Below, piece after piece: positions 15,817 to 24,517 of a DNA stretch of 64,000 bases. Made by a program: the position numbers and the translations under genes. The notes beneath the pieces are model-generated. The model was not told the DNA's origin and did not search any database. It worked only from the letters and a program-made list of their open reading frames with translations. Within the stretch, counting starts at the first letter, position 1, and every line of letters begins with the position of its first letter. Source of the DNA: Aldehydirespirator sp965200005 (GTDB lineage Bacteria; Actinomycetota; Acidimicrobiia; Acidimicrobiales; Aldehydirespiratoraceae); contig OZ241331.1 in assembly GCA_965200005.1 (NCBI GenBank), forward strand, positions 1 to 64,000, written 5' to 3'.

Positions 15817-17281
15817 GGGCTTGAATCTCGGTGTAAGCCTCGATTCCCCAGCGACCACGATCCCGGCCGATTCCCGACATCTTGAAGCCGCCAAACGGTG
15901 CAGAGAGGTGCGGTTGCACCGTGTTCAGCGCCACATTGCCGGACTCAAGGCGCGATCCGATCTCATATGCCCGCCCCGTGTCACCGGCATACACATAGGA
16001 GAACAGCCCGAACGGCGAGTCGTTGGCAATGGCTACGGCCTCGTCATCACCATCATGAGCCAACACGACCACTACCGGCCCGAACGCCTCGTTTCGCACG
16101 ACCGCCATGTCAGGTGTTACATCCACCAGCAGGGTTGGCGCCACAAAGGCGCCTGGCAGGTCAGGGCGTTCGCCACCGCAAACCACAGTTGCGCCGTCGG
16201 CGACACCGGATGCAACGAACGCCTCAACCCGGTCGCGGTGAGCCTCAGTAATGACAGGCCCAACGATCGTGTCGCCATCACGCCCATCGCCAACCTTCAT
16301 GAACCCCGCAAACATCTTGAGCGTGTCGACGGTCTTCTCAAAGATGCTGCGATGACAGATCACGCGGGTGGGCGCGGTGCAAATCTGGCCAGAGTGAAAC
16401 CCGAAGGTCGTTGCGATGCCCATGCAGGCCGCGTTCACGTCAGCGTCTTCGGTCATCACCAGAGCACCCTTGCCACCAAGCTCCATCAGCACGCGTTTCA
16501 TGGTCGCTGCACCGTCGGCGTAGATGCGGCTGCCGACCTCGGTCGAACCCGTAAACGAGACCATGTTCACTTCGCTCGAGGCGACCAGGACTGCGGGAAC
16601 TTCAGGGCCAGACGAGGTGACGATGTTGACCACGCCGTTGCCTAGCCCTGCTTCGATCACGGCCTCCCCAAGCAACAACACCCCGAGCGGATCCTGAGGA
16701 GCCGGCTTGATCACGACTGTGTTGCCACCGGCAAGCGCAGGTGCCATCTTGCCGGCGACGTTCACCAGCGGCATGTTGTATGGAGTAATGCAGGCAACCA
16801 CCCCCACCGGGTGGTATTTCACAGTTGCCGACAGCAAACCAGCGGGGCCGAGCGCTCCTTTGGCCACGGCCAGCGGGGCTACAGGCGTCTCAAGATCAAA
16901 CGGTTTGGAGTAGTAGCGGAAGCGATCCACTACGGGGCCCCCGCACTGCAACGTGTTGTTGATGGAGGTGACCGAACCCGTCTCGGCTTGAACGGTCGCT
17001 CGCCATGATCGTGCCCTCCGGGTGATCGCATCAGCGAGGCGAGCCAGGTGCTCACAACGTTGCTCGGCGCTCAAGGCCCGCCAGGCAGGCAGCGCGTCTC
17101 GGGCTGCACGGGCCGCGTCAAGGGCCTGTTCGGCGGTGGCCTCAGGAGCATTACCCACTAGCGAGCCATCGTTGGGGTTGATGATCGGATACGTCCCGCC
17201 AGCACCCTCAACCCAACTCCCACCAATCAGGAGCCGCCACTTCCGCTCGACATCAATAGTTCCTGGATGCGTAGAAGTCAC
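15800..17281 (-). CDS. NAD(P)-dependent aldehyde dehydrogenase
   Basis: 493 residues, standard ALDH length. The general base Glu lies in LMELGGKGALVM and the catalytic Cys in FHSGQICTAPTRV. The cofactor region ITPYNMPLVNVAGKMAPALAGGNTVVIKPAPQDP and the GSTEVGSRIYADGA turn are also present. The C-terminal APFGGFKMSGIGRDRGRWGIEAYTEI segment is typical of betaine-/substrate-broad ALDHs. It oxidises an aldehyde to an acid. It converges on and overlaps the FAD-oxidase gene; the two may share a terminator-less junction. The substrate is unknown. Confidence 0.93.
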   Translation of the reverse strand: MTSTHPGTIDVERKWRLLIGGSWVEGAGGTYPIINPNDGSLVGNAPEATAEQALDAARAARDALPAWRALSAEQRCEHLARLADAITRRARSWRATVQAETGSVTSINNTLQCGGPVVDRFRYYSKPFDLETPVAPLAVAKGALGPAGLLSATVKYHPVGVVACITPYNMPLVNVAGKMAPALAGGNTVVIKPAPQDPLGVLLLGEAVIEAGLGNGVVNIVTSSGPEVPAVLVASSEVNMVSFTGSTEVGSRIYADGAATMKRVLMELGGKGALVMTEDADVNAACMGIATTFGFHSGQICTAPTRVICHRSIFEKTVDTLKMFAGFMKVGDGRDGDTIVGPVITEAHRDRVEAFVASGVADGATVVCGGERPDLPGAFVAPTLLVDVTPDMAVVRNEAFGPVVVVLAHDGDDEAVAIANDSPFGLFSYVYAGDTGRAYEIGSRLESGNVALNTVQPHLSAPFGGFKMSGIGRDRGRWGIEAYTEIQALNWLG

Positions 17282-17391
17282 AGGCTGAGCCTACGTAACG
17301 ACCACCACCGCACGCCCCCTACAGACCCGCTCTCAGAGACCCGCTCTAGCCGCAGTTCGATCGGACACTGGCGCATTAGCTTTCCGACTCA

Positions 17392-18462
17392 ATGAAGCTA
17401 GACGTTGCGCTGCACTCGCCGTTCGAAGGGGCACCAGCAGAGGCACACCAACTAACAGCGGCCGGGTTCAACGGGCTTTTCACTTTTGAAGGCCGCACCG
17501 ATCCGTTCCTGCCACTCGCATGCACCGCTGCTCGAGCCGAGATCATGGGTAGCGAACGCACTGCTGAAACCTCAAACGATCTTCTGCTCTACACCAACAT
17601 TGCCGTAGCCCTACCACGCAGCCCCTTGCAACTCGCACAAGTTGCTTTTGACATTCAAAGGGCTACCAACGGCCGTTTTGCGTTGGGACTTGGCAGCCAG
17701 ATCCGCCCACACATCGAGCGGCGGTTCTCGGCTACATGGGGCAACCCTGTAGAGCGGATGACCGAACTGGTGGATGCAACCCGATCAATAATGAGGCGCT
17801 GGCAACATCGTCAACCGATCAACTACAAGGGCAAGTACTACACGCACACACTTGACGCACCTCTGCTGACACCAGCACCGTTAGTTGATTGCACACCGCC
17901 ACCTGTGTGGCTCGCTGCAGTCCGGCCGCGCATGACTCAAGCCGCCGCCACGGTGGCTGACGGGATCATCACACACCCGTTCGCTTCAGCACATCACCTT
18001 CGAACAGTTGCGAAGCCACAGGTTGACGATGTGCTCTCCGCACGCGAACCAGTTGATGCCTTCACCTTTGTAGCCGGTGTGATGGTTGCGATGTGGCGTG
18101 AGGGATCGGAGCGACAAGGGGCGATGGACGGCTTGAGGGCGCAACTTGGCTTCTATGGTTCAACGCCCGCTTACCGGGTGGTGCTCGACAGCCATGGCTG
18201 GGGTGACCTGCAGCCCGAACTGCGCCGCCTTACGCGCACAGGTCGCTGGGCTGACCTTGGATCGGTGTTCAGTGATAGCCAAGCTCAAGAGATTGCAGTG
18301 ACAGGAACACCCGCAGAAGTAGCCCACGAGTTGTCGAGACGGTACTGCGGCCTGGCCGATCGCCTTAGCTTGCAAGTTTGTGCCGGCACCAAACCTGGGC
18401 ACCGGCTAGCCCTTGCCCAAGCCTTTCGGGACATCAACAGGGATCGAAGAGCCGGTACCTAG
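17392..18462 (+). CDS. LLM-class F420-dependent oxidoreductase
   Basis: 356 residues. The bacterial luciferase-like fold is indicated by LTAAGFNGLFTFEGRTDPFLPLA near the N-terminus, LLYTNIAVALPRSPLQLAQVAFDIQRATNGRFALGLGSQ, and RRFSATWGNPVERMTELVDATRSIMRRW. This resembles the F420-dependent LLM proteins abundant in Actinobacteria, including the TIGR03617-like group. Coenzyme F420 use is inferred from family, not shown directly. A duplicated word, agacccgctct, lies upstream at 17323-17333 and 17337-17347 and could be a regulatory site. The MFS gene follows 68 bp later in the same direction. Confidence 0.85.
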   Translation: MKLDVALHSPFEGAPAEAHQLTAAGFNGLFTFEGRTDPFLPLACTAARAEIMGSERTAETSNDLLLYTNIAVALPRSPLQLAQVAFDIQRATNGRFALGLGSQIRPHIERRFSATWGNPVERMTELVDATRSIMRRWQHRQPINYKGKYYTHTLDAPLLTPAPLVDCTPPPVWLAAVRPRMTQAAATVADGIITHPFASAHHLRTVAKPQVDDVLSAREPVDAFTFVAGVMVAMWREGSERQGAMDGLRAQLGFYGSTPAYRVVLDSHGWGDLQPELRRLTRTGRWADLGSVFSDSQAQEIAVTGTPAEVAHELSRRYCGLADRLSLQVCAGTKPGHRLALAQAFRDINRDRRAGT

Positions 18463-18530
18463 AACGGTGAGTCGTCAGATCGAAGGTCGCTTGCGCCAGG
18501 AATTCACAACTACAACAGGGAAGGCCGAGC

Positions 18531-19778
18531 GTGTCTGATCGGGGCAACAAGTCGAGCAAGCGGTCGTTGTATGGCATGCTCGGTTCGACGACCTGCTCGG
18601 TGACCGGCAACGCCATGGTTGTGGTGCTGATTCCCTGGTTAGTGCTGCGAGAGACCGGCAGCGCCGCCTACGCAGGTTTCGTCAACTCAGCAGCGCTCAT
18701 AGCAGCGATCTTCGCTTTGTTGTTTGGTGCTGCCATCCTGGATCGCTGGAATCGCCGCAATCTCAGTGTTGGTGCCGATTTGCTGAGCGCCGCAGCCGTT
18801 GCGGCAATCCCGGTTGTCGACTACTTCGACGGGCTCTCGTTACCGGTCATCGTTGTGTTGGTGATGATCGGTGCGGTGTTTGATGTCCCAGGACGAGCCG
18901 CCCGCGAAGCGATCCGTCCCGACATCGCGAAGCACAGCGGAGTCAGCCTCGAGCGCACCAACGCACTCGGTGAAGCCTGCGATGGCATCGGCGCCATCGC
19001 CGGTCCGGCGAGCACCGGTGTGGCAGTCGCCGTCATTGGCTTGTCGTCATCGTTCTGGCTTGCAGCAGCAGTTCTTGGGGCTGCTGGGCTGGTGCTACTG
19101 GTGGTACCGCGAGCAGCAACTCAACACGCAGCCGCGGACTCGCAGCGAAGCGGTGAGTCGTACCTGCACTCGGCTAGTGGAGGGTTCAAGGTTGTTTGGC
19201 GCGACCCGGTGTTGCGCACCACTGCAACGTGTGGGGTGTTGTATGGACTGTTCCTTTCGCCGATCGTGTTGGTACTCACGGCAGCATTCGAAGCAGACGG
19301 GAGAGCTACTGCTCTCGGTGGCCTGTTAGCCACCTACTCGATTGGCAGCATCAGTGGATCACTGGCATACGCCGCATGGGGTCAACGGCTATCGAGACGT
19401 TTCACGTTGGCGGCTGGACTTGCCGGCACGACGGTTGGAATCGCAGCTATGGCAGCGTTGCTCGGCTCTTATTCGTTCTTGGTGGTCGCAGGTATCGCAA
19501 CGGGATTGTTTGCGGGCCCTCTCGGGCCTGTGTTCGCGGTGATCATCCAGCAACGAACCGCCAACGAGTTCCGGGGCCGGGTGCTAGCGGCAATCGGGAC
19601 TTTGGAGCTGTCGGCTGCCCCGCTGGCAATGAGTGTTGCCGGGATTGTGATCGAACAGACCTCACCGTCCACAACGCTGTACCTCGTTGCAGCCGGATCC
19701 GTTATCGCAACGCTCTACACGATGTTGGCACCGGGACTTCGCAAGATTGAAGCTTTAGACCTCGTACCCGCTGAGTGA
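18531..19778 (+). CDS. MFS transporter (MFS_3 / drug-exporter type)
   Basis: 415 residues, GTG start with an upstream GGGAAGG. About 12 hydrophobic helices are visible. Motif-A-like sequence follows helix 2 (GAAILDRWNRRNLSVGADLLSAAAVAAIPVV). A helix-4/5 region, VFDVPGRAAREAIRPDIA, and NALGEACDGIGAIAGPASTGVAVAV are typical of the enterobactin-exporter-like MFS_3 subgroup. It probably exports a small molecule across the cytoplasmic membrane. The substrate is not predictable. Confidence 0.88.
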   Translation: MSDRGNKSSKRSLYGMLGSTTCSVTGNAMVVVLIPWLVLRETGSAAYAGFVNSAALIAAIFALLFGAAILDRWNRRNLSVGADLLSAAAVAAIPVVDYFDGLSLPVIVVLVMIGAVFDVPGRAAREAIRPDIAKHSGVSLERTNALGEACDGIGAIAGPASTGVAVAVIGLSSSFWLAAAVLGAAGLVLLVVPRAATQHAAADSQRSGESYLHSASGGFKVVWRDPVLRTTATCGVLYGLFLSPIVLVLTAAFEADGRATALGGLLATYSIGSISGSLAYAAWGQRLSRRFTLAAGLAGTTVGIAAMAALLGSYSFLVVAGIATGLFAGPLGPVFAVIIQQRTANEFRGRVLAAIGTLELSAAPLAMSVAGIVIEQTSPSTTLYLVAAGSVIATLYTMLAPGLRKIEALDLVPAE

Positions 19779-19849
19779 AGGCTTGATCAGCGTTCTGCTT
19801 TCGCGGCATCGCCGACGTTTGCAAATGACAGATTTCGCGACCCCCGAAC

Positions 19850-21535
19850 CTAGCTATCAAGCATGTTGCACTGTCCATAGAGCGTCCGCTCCGCAACTTC
19901 TTTAATGGTGCAAAACTGTTCATCGACTATCGCATTGGCACGCGGGTCGCCGTTCACAGTTGAAGCGTTTGGTTCAGCCCAACCATCAAAACGATCGGTG
20001 AGGATCAACCAATCGGCCGAAGCGATGCCATCGGCAAGCATGCTGCCCGTTCGGTTGGCGAGACCGGGGTTCATCTGCAGGTAGTACGAAGCAGGCACAT
20101 AGTCGGGCATCAAGAAGTAGAGGTAGGTCTCGGAGTAGTTGGTGCGTGACAAGTCTTCGGGTCCAACAAAAACCGTGTCGCCGGGTTCGGCATGAAGATC
20201 GAGAGCGTCCAGGATCGAATTGATGCCGTCTCTAACCTGTTCATCACCAACTGGCAATACTCGACCGTGCGCCTCAACCTGCACCGTGTCTGGAGGACTC
20301 CACAGGGCTCGTGCCGCGGCGCGCCCCACAAAATGAGGCGCTGCTAGCAATGTCAGACATAACAGTCCCGCGGGGATGAGTCCCGAAATGTGGCGCCACC
20401 GCAGCTTGTGAGCAATAGCCACGGCGAGCGCAGGCAGCACCAGCATCCCAACGAAAGCCACATGGTTAGGGCCCGGGCGCTGCAGCATCTGTGGCAACGC
20501 CGCAACTACAAATAGCACGAACGCCAATAAGCGCCGGTCACAGCTTCGCCAGGCGAGCCACACCGCTGCTACCGAACCAACCAAAACGATCCAGAACAGC
20601 ACCGCCAACTGTGCGGGCAGGTCAAGCAACGGCAGCGTCTCGGGGCCTCGCAAGTAGTGATCGAGACGGGCAAAGAACTCTGCAACTTCGGTCGTGCTAG
20701 GTGGAAGCGGCAGGCTGCGACCAGCACGCAACCGGATCACCGGATCAACGAACATGGCCTCAAACAATCGGATCGGCCCGACCCGGATCAGATGCACAAG
20801 GTAAGTGGCAACCCCGAAACTTAAGCTAGCCACAAAGGGGCGCCAGTGCTGGCGGCACGACCACAACACCACGCCGATACCTGCAGCTAACGCAACGATC
20901 AGATCGGCACGAAACAGCAGGGCAATACCGGCAAACAGACCAGAACCGACCCACCGCCATTGCCTCGCCAACCAAAGCCCAGACCTAGCCGTCTCGGGCC
21001 CACGATCTGAGTTGAGCGCCAGTGCCAGGCTCGCCGTGGCGAAGGCAATCCCGCCGATCCATGAGTACGCGATCAACCCGAACGGAGCGATGATCAGCCA
21101 CGCCAGCAGGGTCGCTCCTGTCGCTAGACCCCAACCCCAGCGGTGCGTGATCCGGAGCAAAGATCCCAACAACAGCAACCGGTACGCCAAACCAACCACA
21201 CGCTCAACCACGACCGATTCGCCAAGTAAGCCAAAGGCACCAGCAACGAACCAGACATCGGCTGGGCCATAGAGATGCTCGAAGTCTGCATGCGGGCTCT
21301 TGCCTGCGAGCACCGCCTCGGCGCCCGCAAGCAGTGCACCTTCTTCCATGGTCGCTGCGCTGTAGGAGAACATGGGCGACACCGGCCATGCCACTGCCAC
21401 CACGATCAGAGCTCCGCACGCAATCGCGCGATAACTCAACCAACCCACACTCTTCACCGCAAGAATGCAAGCTACATGGGCAATACTACGTAACGAACTG
21501 CGAGACTCGCCTGCGAAACCTGAGGAGTAACTCAT
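19850..21535 (-). CDS. Polytopic membrane protein, GT-C glycosyltransferase-like
   Basis: About 561 residues if started at the ATG at 21535, which overlaps the divergent thiolase ATG at 21534. A later start near the first helix is equally possible because the thiolase promoter must lie in this region. About ten hydrophobic helices are present. The first loop reads TMEEGALLAGAEAVLAGKSPHADFEHLYGPADVW, which resembles the acidic EL1 loop of GT-C (PMT/ArnT-like) lipid-linked sugar glycosyltransferases. A soluble C-terminal domain (about 430-560) follows. GT-C assignment is inference; no firm family signature was recognised. Acceptor and donor are unknown. Confidence 0.7.
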   Translation of the reverse strand: MSYSSGFAGESRSSLRSIAHVACILAVKSVGWLSYRAIACGALIVVAVAWPVSPMFSYSAATMEEGALLAGAEAVLAGKSPHADFEHLYGPADVWFVAGAFGLLGESVVVERVVGLAYRLLLLGSLLRITHRWGWGLATGATLLAWLIIAPFGLIAYSWIGGIAFATASLALALNSDRGPETARSGLWLARQWRWVGSGLFAGIALLFRADLIVALAAGIGVVLWSCRQHWRPFVASLSFGVATYLVHLIRVGPIRLFEAMFVDPVIRLRAGRSLPLPPSTTEVAEFFARLDHYLRGPETLPLLDLPAQLAVLFWIVLVGSVAAVWLAWRSCDRRLLAFVLFVVAALPQMLQRPGPNHVAFVGMLVLPALAVAIAHKLRWRHISGLIPAGLLCLTLLAAPHFVGRAAARALWSPPDTVQVEAHGRVLPVGDEQVRDGINSILDALDLHAEPGDTVFVGPEDLSRTNYSETYLYFLMPDYVPASYYLQMNPGLANRTGSMLADGIASADWLILTDRFDGWAEPNASTVNGDPRANAIVDEQFCTIKEVAERTLYGQCNMLDS

Positions 21536-22736
21536 GCCCGAAGCCGTCATCGTCGCCACCGCCCGGACCCCGATTGGGCGGGCCGTCAAGGGTTCACTAA
21601 TTCATGAGAGGCCTGACGACATGTCGGCGTTCATCATCCGTGACGTGCTCGACAAAGTACCCGGACTCGGCAGCGATGATGTTGAGGATGTGATGTGGGG
21701 GATCGGCCAACCCGGTGGCGAGGGTGGCTACAACATCGCCCGAGTCGCTTCGATACTTGCCGGTGTGAACGCCCCTGGCGTGACCGTCAATCGTTACTGC
21801 TCGTCGTCGCTGCAGACGATTCGCATGGCCGCTCATGCCATCAAGGCCGGTGAAGGTGATTGTTTCGTGGCCGGGGGTGTTGAGACAGTGTCGCGCTACG
21901 TAAACGGAAGCGCCGACACCGGCCCACACAACGATGACTTCGCTACTGCAGAGAGCCGCACGGTGCAGCGCATCGCAGAAGGCTCAGATACCTGGGCCCC
22001 GCCTGAGGGTCTGCCCGACATTTACATTGCGATGGGTCAGACTGCCGAAAACGTCGCGCAATACAAGGGCGTGTCCCGGCAGGCTCAAGATGAGTGGGGT
22101 GTCACGTCGCAAAACCGGGCAGAGGCAGCTCGCAAGCGTGGCTTTTTCGAGCGTGAGATCACTCCTTACCCACTCGCAGGCGACCGTGAGTTGCGTGACG
22201 ATGACGGCATCCGTGAGGGCACCACGCTTGAAGGTGTCTCAAAGTTGCGTCCAGTGTTTCGTCCCGACGGCACGGTGACCGCAGGCAATTGCTGCCCTCT
22301 CAATGACGGAGCGGCTGCTGTTGTGGTGATGTCGGACTCTAAAGCAGCAGCTGTTGGCTCGAAGCCGCTAGCTCGCATCGTGTCTTCGGGCGTATCGGCA
22401 CTGAATCCCGAGATCATGGGTCTCGGGCCGGTCGATGCCTGCCGCCAGGCACTCCAGCGAGCAGGCATGACTATCGCAGACATTGATCACGTGGAGATCA
22501 ACGAAGCTTTCGCAGCCCAGGTGCTGCCCTCAGCCGACGAACTTGGCATCGACTACGACAAGTTGAATCCCAACGGCGGTTCAATTGCGCTCGGCCACCC
22601 CTTCGGGATGACCGGCTCACGCATCATGTGTACGTTGCTCAACGGCCTCGAAGACGCCGACAACACGATCGGTCTCGAGTCAATGTGCGTCGGCGGCGGC
22701 CAAGGCATGGCCATGATCGTGGAACGCCTCAACTGA
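21534..22736 (+). CDS. Acetyl-CoA acetyltransferase / thiolase
   Basis: 400 residues; GAGGAG lies 7 nt before the ATG. Thiolase signatures are complete: the nucleophilic Cys in NRYCSSSLQTI (about residue 90), HVEINEAFAAQ, GHPFGMTGSR with the catalytic His, and the second Cys in MCVGGGQGMAM. It could act in fatty-acid beta-oxidation (thiolytic cleavage) or acetoacetyl-CoA synthesis. It starts divergently from the membrane protein and converges on ilvC across a hairpin. Confidence 0.93.
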   Translation: MPEAVIVATARTPIGRAVKGSLIHERPDDMSAFIIRDVLDKVPGLGSDDVEDVMWGIGQPGGEGGYNIARVASILAGVNAPGVTVNRYCSSSLQTIRMAAHAIKAGEGDCFVAGGVETVSRYVNGSADTGPHNDDFATAESRTVQRIAEGSDTWAPPEGLPDIYIAMGQTAENVAQYKGVSRQAQDEWGVTSQNRAEAARKRGFFEREITPYPLAGDRELRDDDGIREGTTLEGVSKLRPVFRPDGTVTAGNCCPLNDGAAAVVVMSDSKAAAVGSKPLARIVSSGVSALNPEIMGLGPVDACRQALQRAGMTIADIDHVEINEAFAAQVLPSADELGIDYDKLNPNGGSIALGHPFGMTGSRIMCTLLNGLEDADNTIGLESMCVGGGQGMAMIVERLN

Positions 22737-22795
22737 CCACCGGCCCCAGCCTTACAAAGCCCTGACGGCCAACTCTGGCTTGAGGACTTCGGTAC

Positions 22796-22818
22796 GGCTA
22801 ACAGCCTGAGGGTTAGCC
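22796..22818. terminator. Bidirectional hairpin between thiolase and ilvC
   Basis: ggctaac (22796-22802) and gttagcc (22812-22818) form a perfect 7-bp stem with a 9-nt loop. The right arm includes the ilvC stop codon. Its position between convergent genes suggests a shared terminator; there is no long T-run. Confidence 0.5.
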
Positions 22819-23844
22819 TTGGCCGCCGGAGGTTTCTTTTACTGAGGCTTTTCCGGCGGAGATCCAGGGCATCATTGCTCGCAGTTCTTTGCCTACAACC
22901 TCAACTGGGTGTTCATGACCGGCGGCTTCTAGACGCAAGAAGTTAGCCCGGCCGCCGCGGCCTTCTGCTACCCATTCACGGGCGAACGAACCGTCTTGGA
23001 CTTCACTGAGTATCTGACGCATCTCCGCGCGTACAGCGTCATCGATGATGCGCGGTCCGCGAGTCAAGTCACCGTATTCGGCGGTGTCGGAGACCGAGTA
23101 ACGCATCCCGGCAATGCCCTCTTCATACATCAGGTCAACGATCAGCTTGAGCTCGTGGAGACACTCAAAATAGGCAATCTCAGGCTGATAACCCGCCTCA
23201 ATTAGCGTCTCAAATCCCGCTTGAACGAGGGCGGTTGTTCCCCCACAAAGCACTGCCTGCTCACCAAAGAGATCGGTCTCAGTCTCCTCAGTGAATGTGG
23301 TCTCAATCACCCCAGCACGAGCACCACCAATCGCGTCCGCATACGCCAAAGCAAGCGGAAGCGCCGAGCCTGAGGCGTCCTGTTCGACAGCCACTAGGCA
23401 CGGCACCCCGCCCCCCTCCACATAGGTTCGTCTTACGAGATGTCCGGGCCCCTTGGGCGCAACCATGCACACGTCCACCGACGGATCCGGTTGGACCAAC
23501 CCGAATCGGATATTGAACCCGTGAGCAAAAAACAGCGCTTCGCCTGCTGAGAGGTTCGGCTCAACGTGATCCTTGTAGATGCCTTCCATCTCGGTATCTG
23601 GCAACAGCATCACCGTGACATCGGACTCGGCTACGGCATCGGCCATTGACGAAACAGCTAGGCCAGCCTCACGTGCCTTGGCCTTCGAGGATGAGCCGTC
23701 ACGCAGCCCGACACGCACATCGATGCCGGACTCTTTGAGATTGAGGGCATGGGCGTGACCCTGTGAGCCGTACCCGAGCACGGCTACCTTTCGCTGATCG
23801 ATGTGTGAGCGATCAACGTCCCGCTCGTAATAGATATTGGCCAC
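22813..23844 (-). CDS. ilvC: Ketol-acid reductoisomerase (class I)
   Basis: 343 residues, typical class I length. GTG start at 23844 with AAGGAA upstream. The N-terminal Rossmann loop is VAVLGYGSQGHAHALNLKESG; the C-terminal knotted domain has the metal-binding acids in ETDLFGEQAVLCGG and YFECLHELKLIVDLMYEEG. It converts acetolactate or acetohydroxybutyrate to the dihydroxy acids with NADPH and Mg2+, in valine/isoleucine/leucine synthesis. It follows ilvN by 142 bp, so it may be read with ilvBN or from its own promoter. Confidence 0.97.
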   Translation of the reverse strand: MANIYYERDVDRSHIDQRKVAVLGYGSQGHAHALNLKESGIDVRVGLRDGSSSKAKAREAGLAVSSMADAVAESDVTVMLLPDTEMEGIYKDHVEPNLSAGEALFFAHGFNIRFGLVQPDPSVDVCMVAPKGPGHLVRRTYVEGGGVPCLVAVEQDASGSALPLALAYADAIGGARAGVIETTFTEETETDLFGEQAVLCGGTTALVQAGFETLIEAGYQPEIAYFECLHELKLIVDLMYEEGIAGMRYSVSDTAEYGDLTRGPRIIDDAVRAEMRQILSEVQDGSFAREWVAEGRGGRANFLRLEAAGHEHPVEVVGKELRAMMPWISAGKASVKETSGGQG

Positions 23845-23986
23845 GAAGCACGTTCCTTTCTTGTGCCTAAGTAGGCGGATTCAGATCTGTTGTACCTTGC
23901 TATCGGCGTGTGCGTTTGTTGCGTACTGGTTGGAGCATCCCGACTTCACTTCACCCAATCAAAGCGAATCGTCTGAACGGCAGTTA

Positions 23987-24517
23987 CTAACCGGTTGACA
24001 GCGAGCGCAAAGCGACCCGCCCAGTCCTCTGCAACATGACGATCCCAAAAGAGCGCAACTTCTTCTCGAAGTCATCGAGCCGGCTCGGTCGAGCTGCTAG
24101 CGAAAGCATCATCTGATGCCCGTTCGCATCCAAAACGTACGCCCGGTAGTCATCGACTAACTCGAGCAACTCATGACGGCAAGCACCAGAAGCTTCCACA
24201 GTTACCAGCATCAGTTCACGCTCGACAGACTCTGCAGGATCCAACTCACTGATCTTCACAACGTTGATCAACTTGTCGAGTTGCTTAACCACCTGTTCAA
24301 GTGGAGCGGACGCAACATCGACCGTGAATGTGATCCGACTGAAGCGCTCGTCGGTGGTTGGCGCGACAGCTAGTGACTCGATATTGAAGCCTCGGCGAGC
24401 AAAGAGTCCAGCAACCCGCGCCAGCACACCCGGCTTGTTCTCCACTGTCGTAACGAGCGTATGAAACCGGTGAGTCACCGCGCCACCACTAACCGCATCC
24501 TCTGCCGTAAAGGTCAT
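23987..24517 (-). CDS. ilvN: Acetolactate synthase small (regulatory) subunit
   Basis: 176 residues, the IlvH/IlvN long type. The N-terminal ACT domain has VENKPGVLARVAGLFARRGFNIESLAV; the C-terminal domain contains EASGACRHELLELVDDYRAYVLD. It binds valine and gives feedback control to the large subunit. The ATG overlaps the ilvB stop by 4 bp (ATGA), so the subunits are translationally coupled. Confidence 0.96.
   Translation of the reverse strand: MTFTAEDAVSGGAVTHRFHTLVTTVENKPGVLARVAGLFARRGFNIESLAVAPTTDERFSRITFTVDVASAPLEQVVKQLDKLINVVKISELDPAESVERELMLVTVEASGACRHELLELVDDYRAYVLDANGHQMMLSLAARPSRLDDFEKKLRSFGIVMLQRTGRVALRSLSTG

Noticed and set aside
15821..16645. 274-residue plus-strand ORF antisense to aldehyde dehydrogenase
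   Set aside because: His/Arg-rich shadow of a well-supported gene; no motifs.
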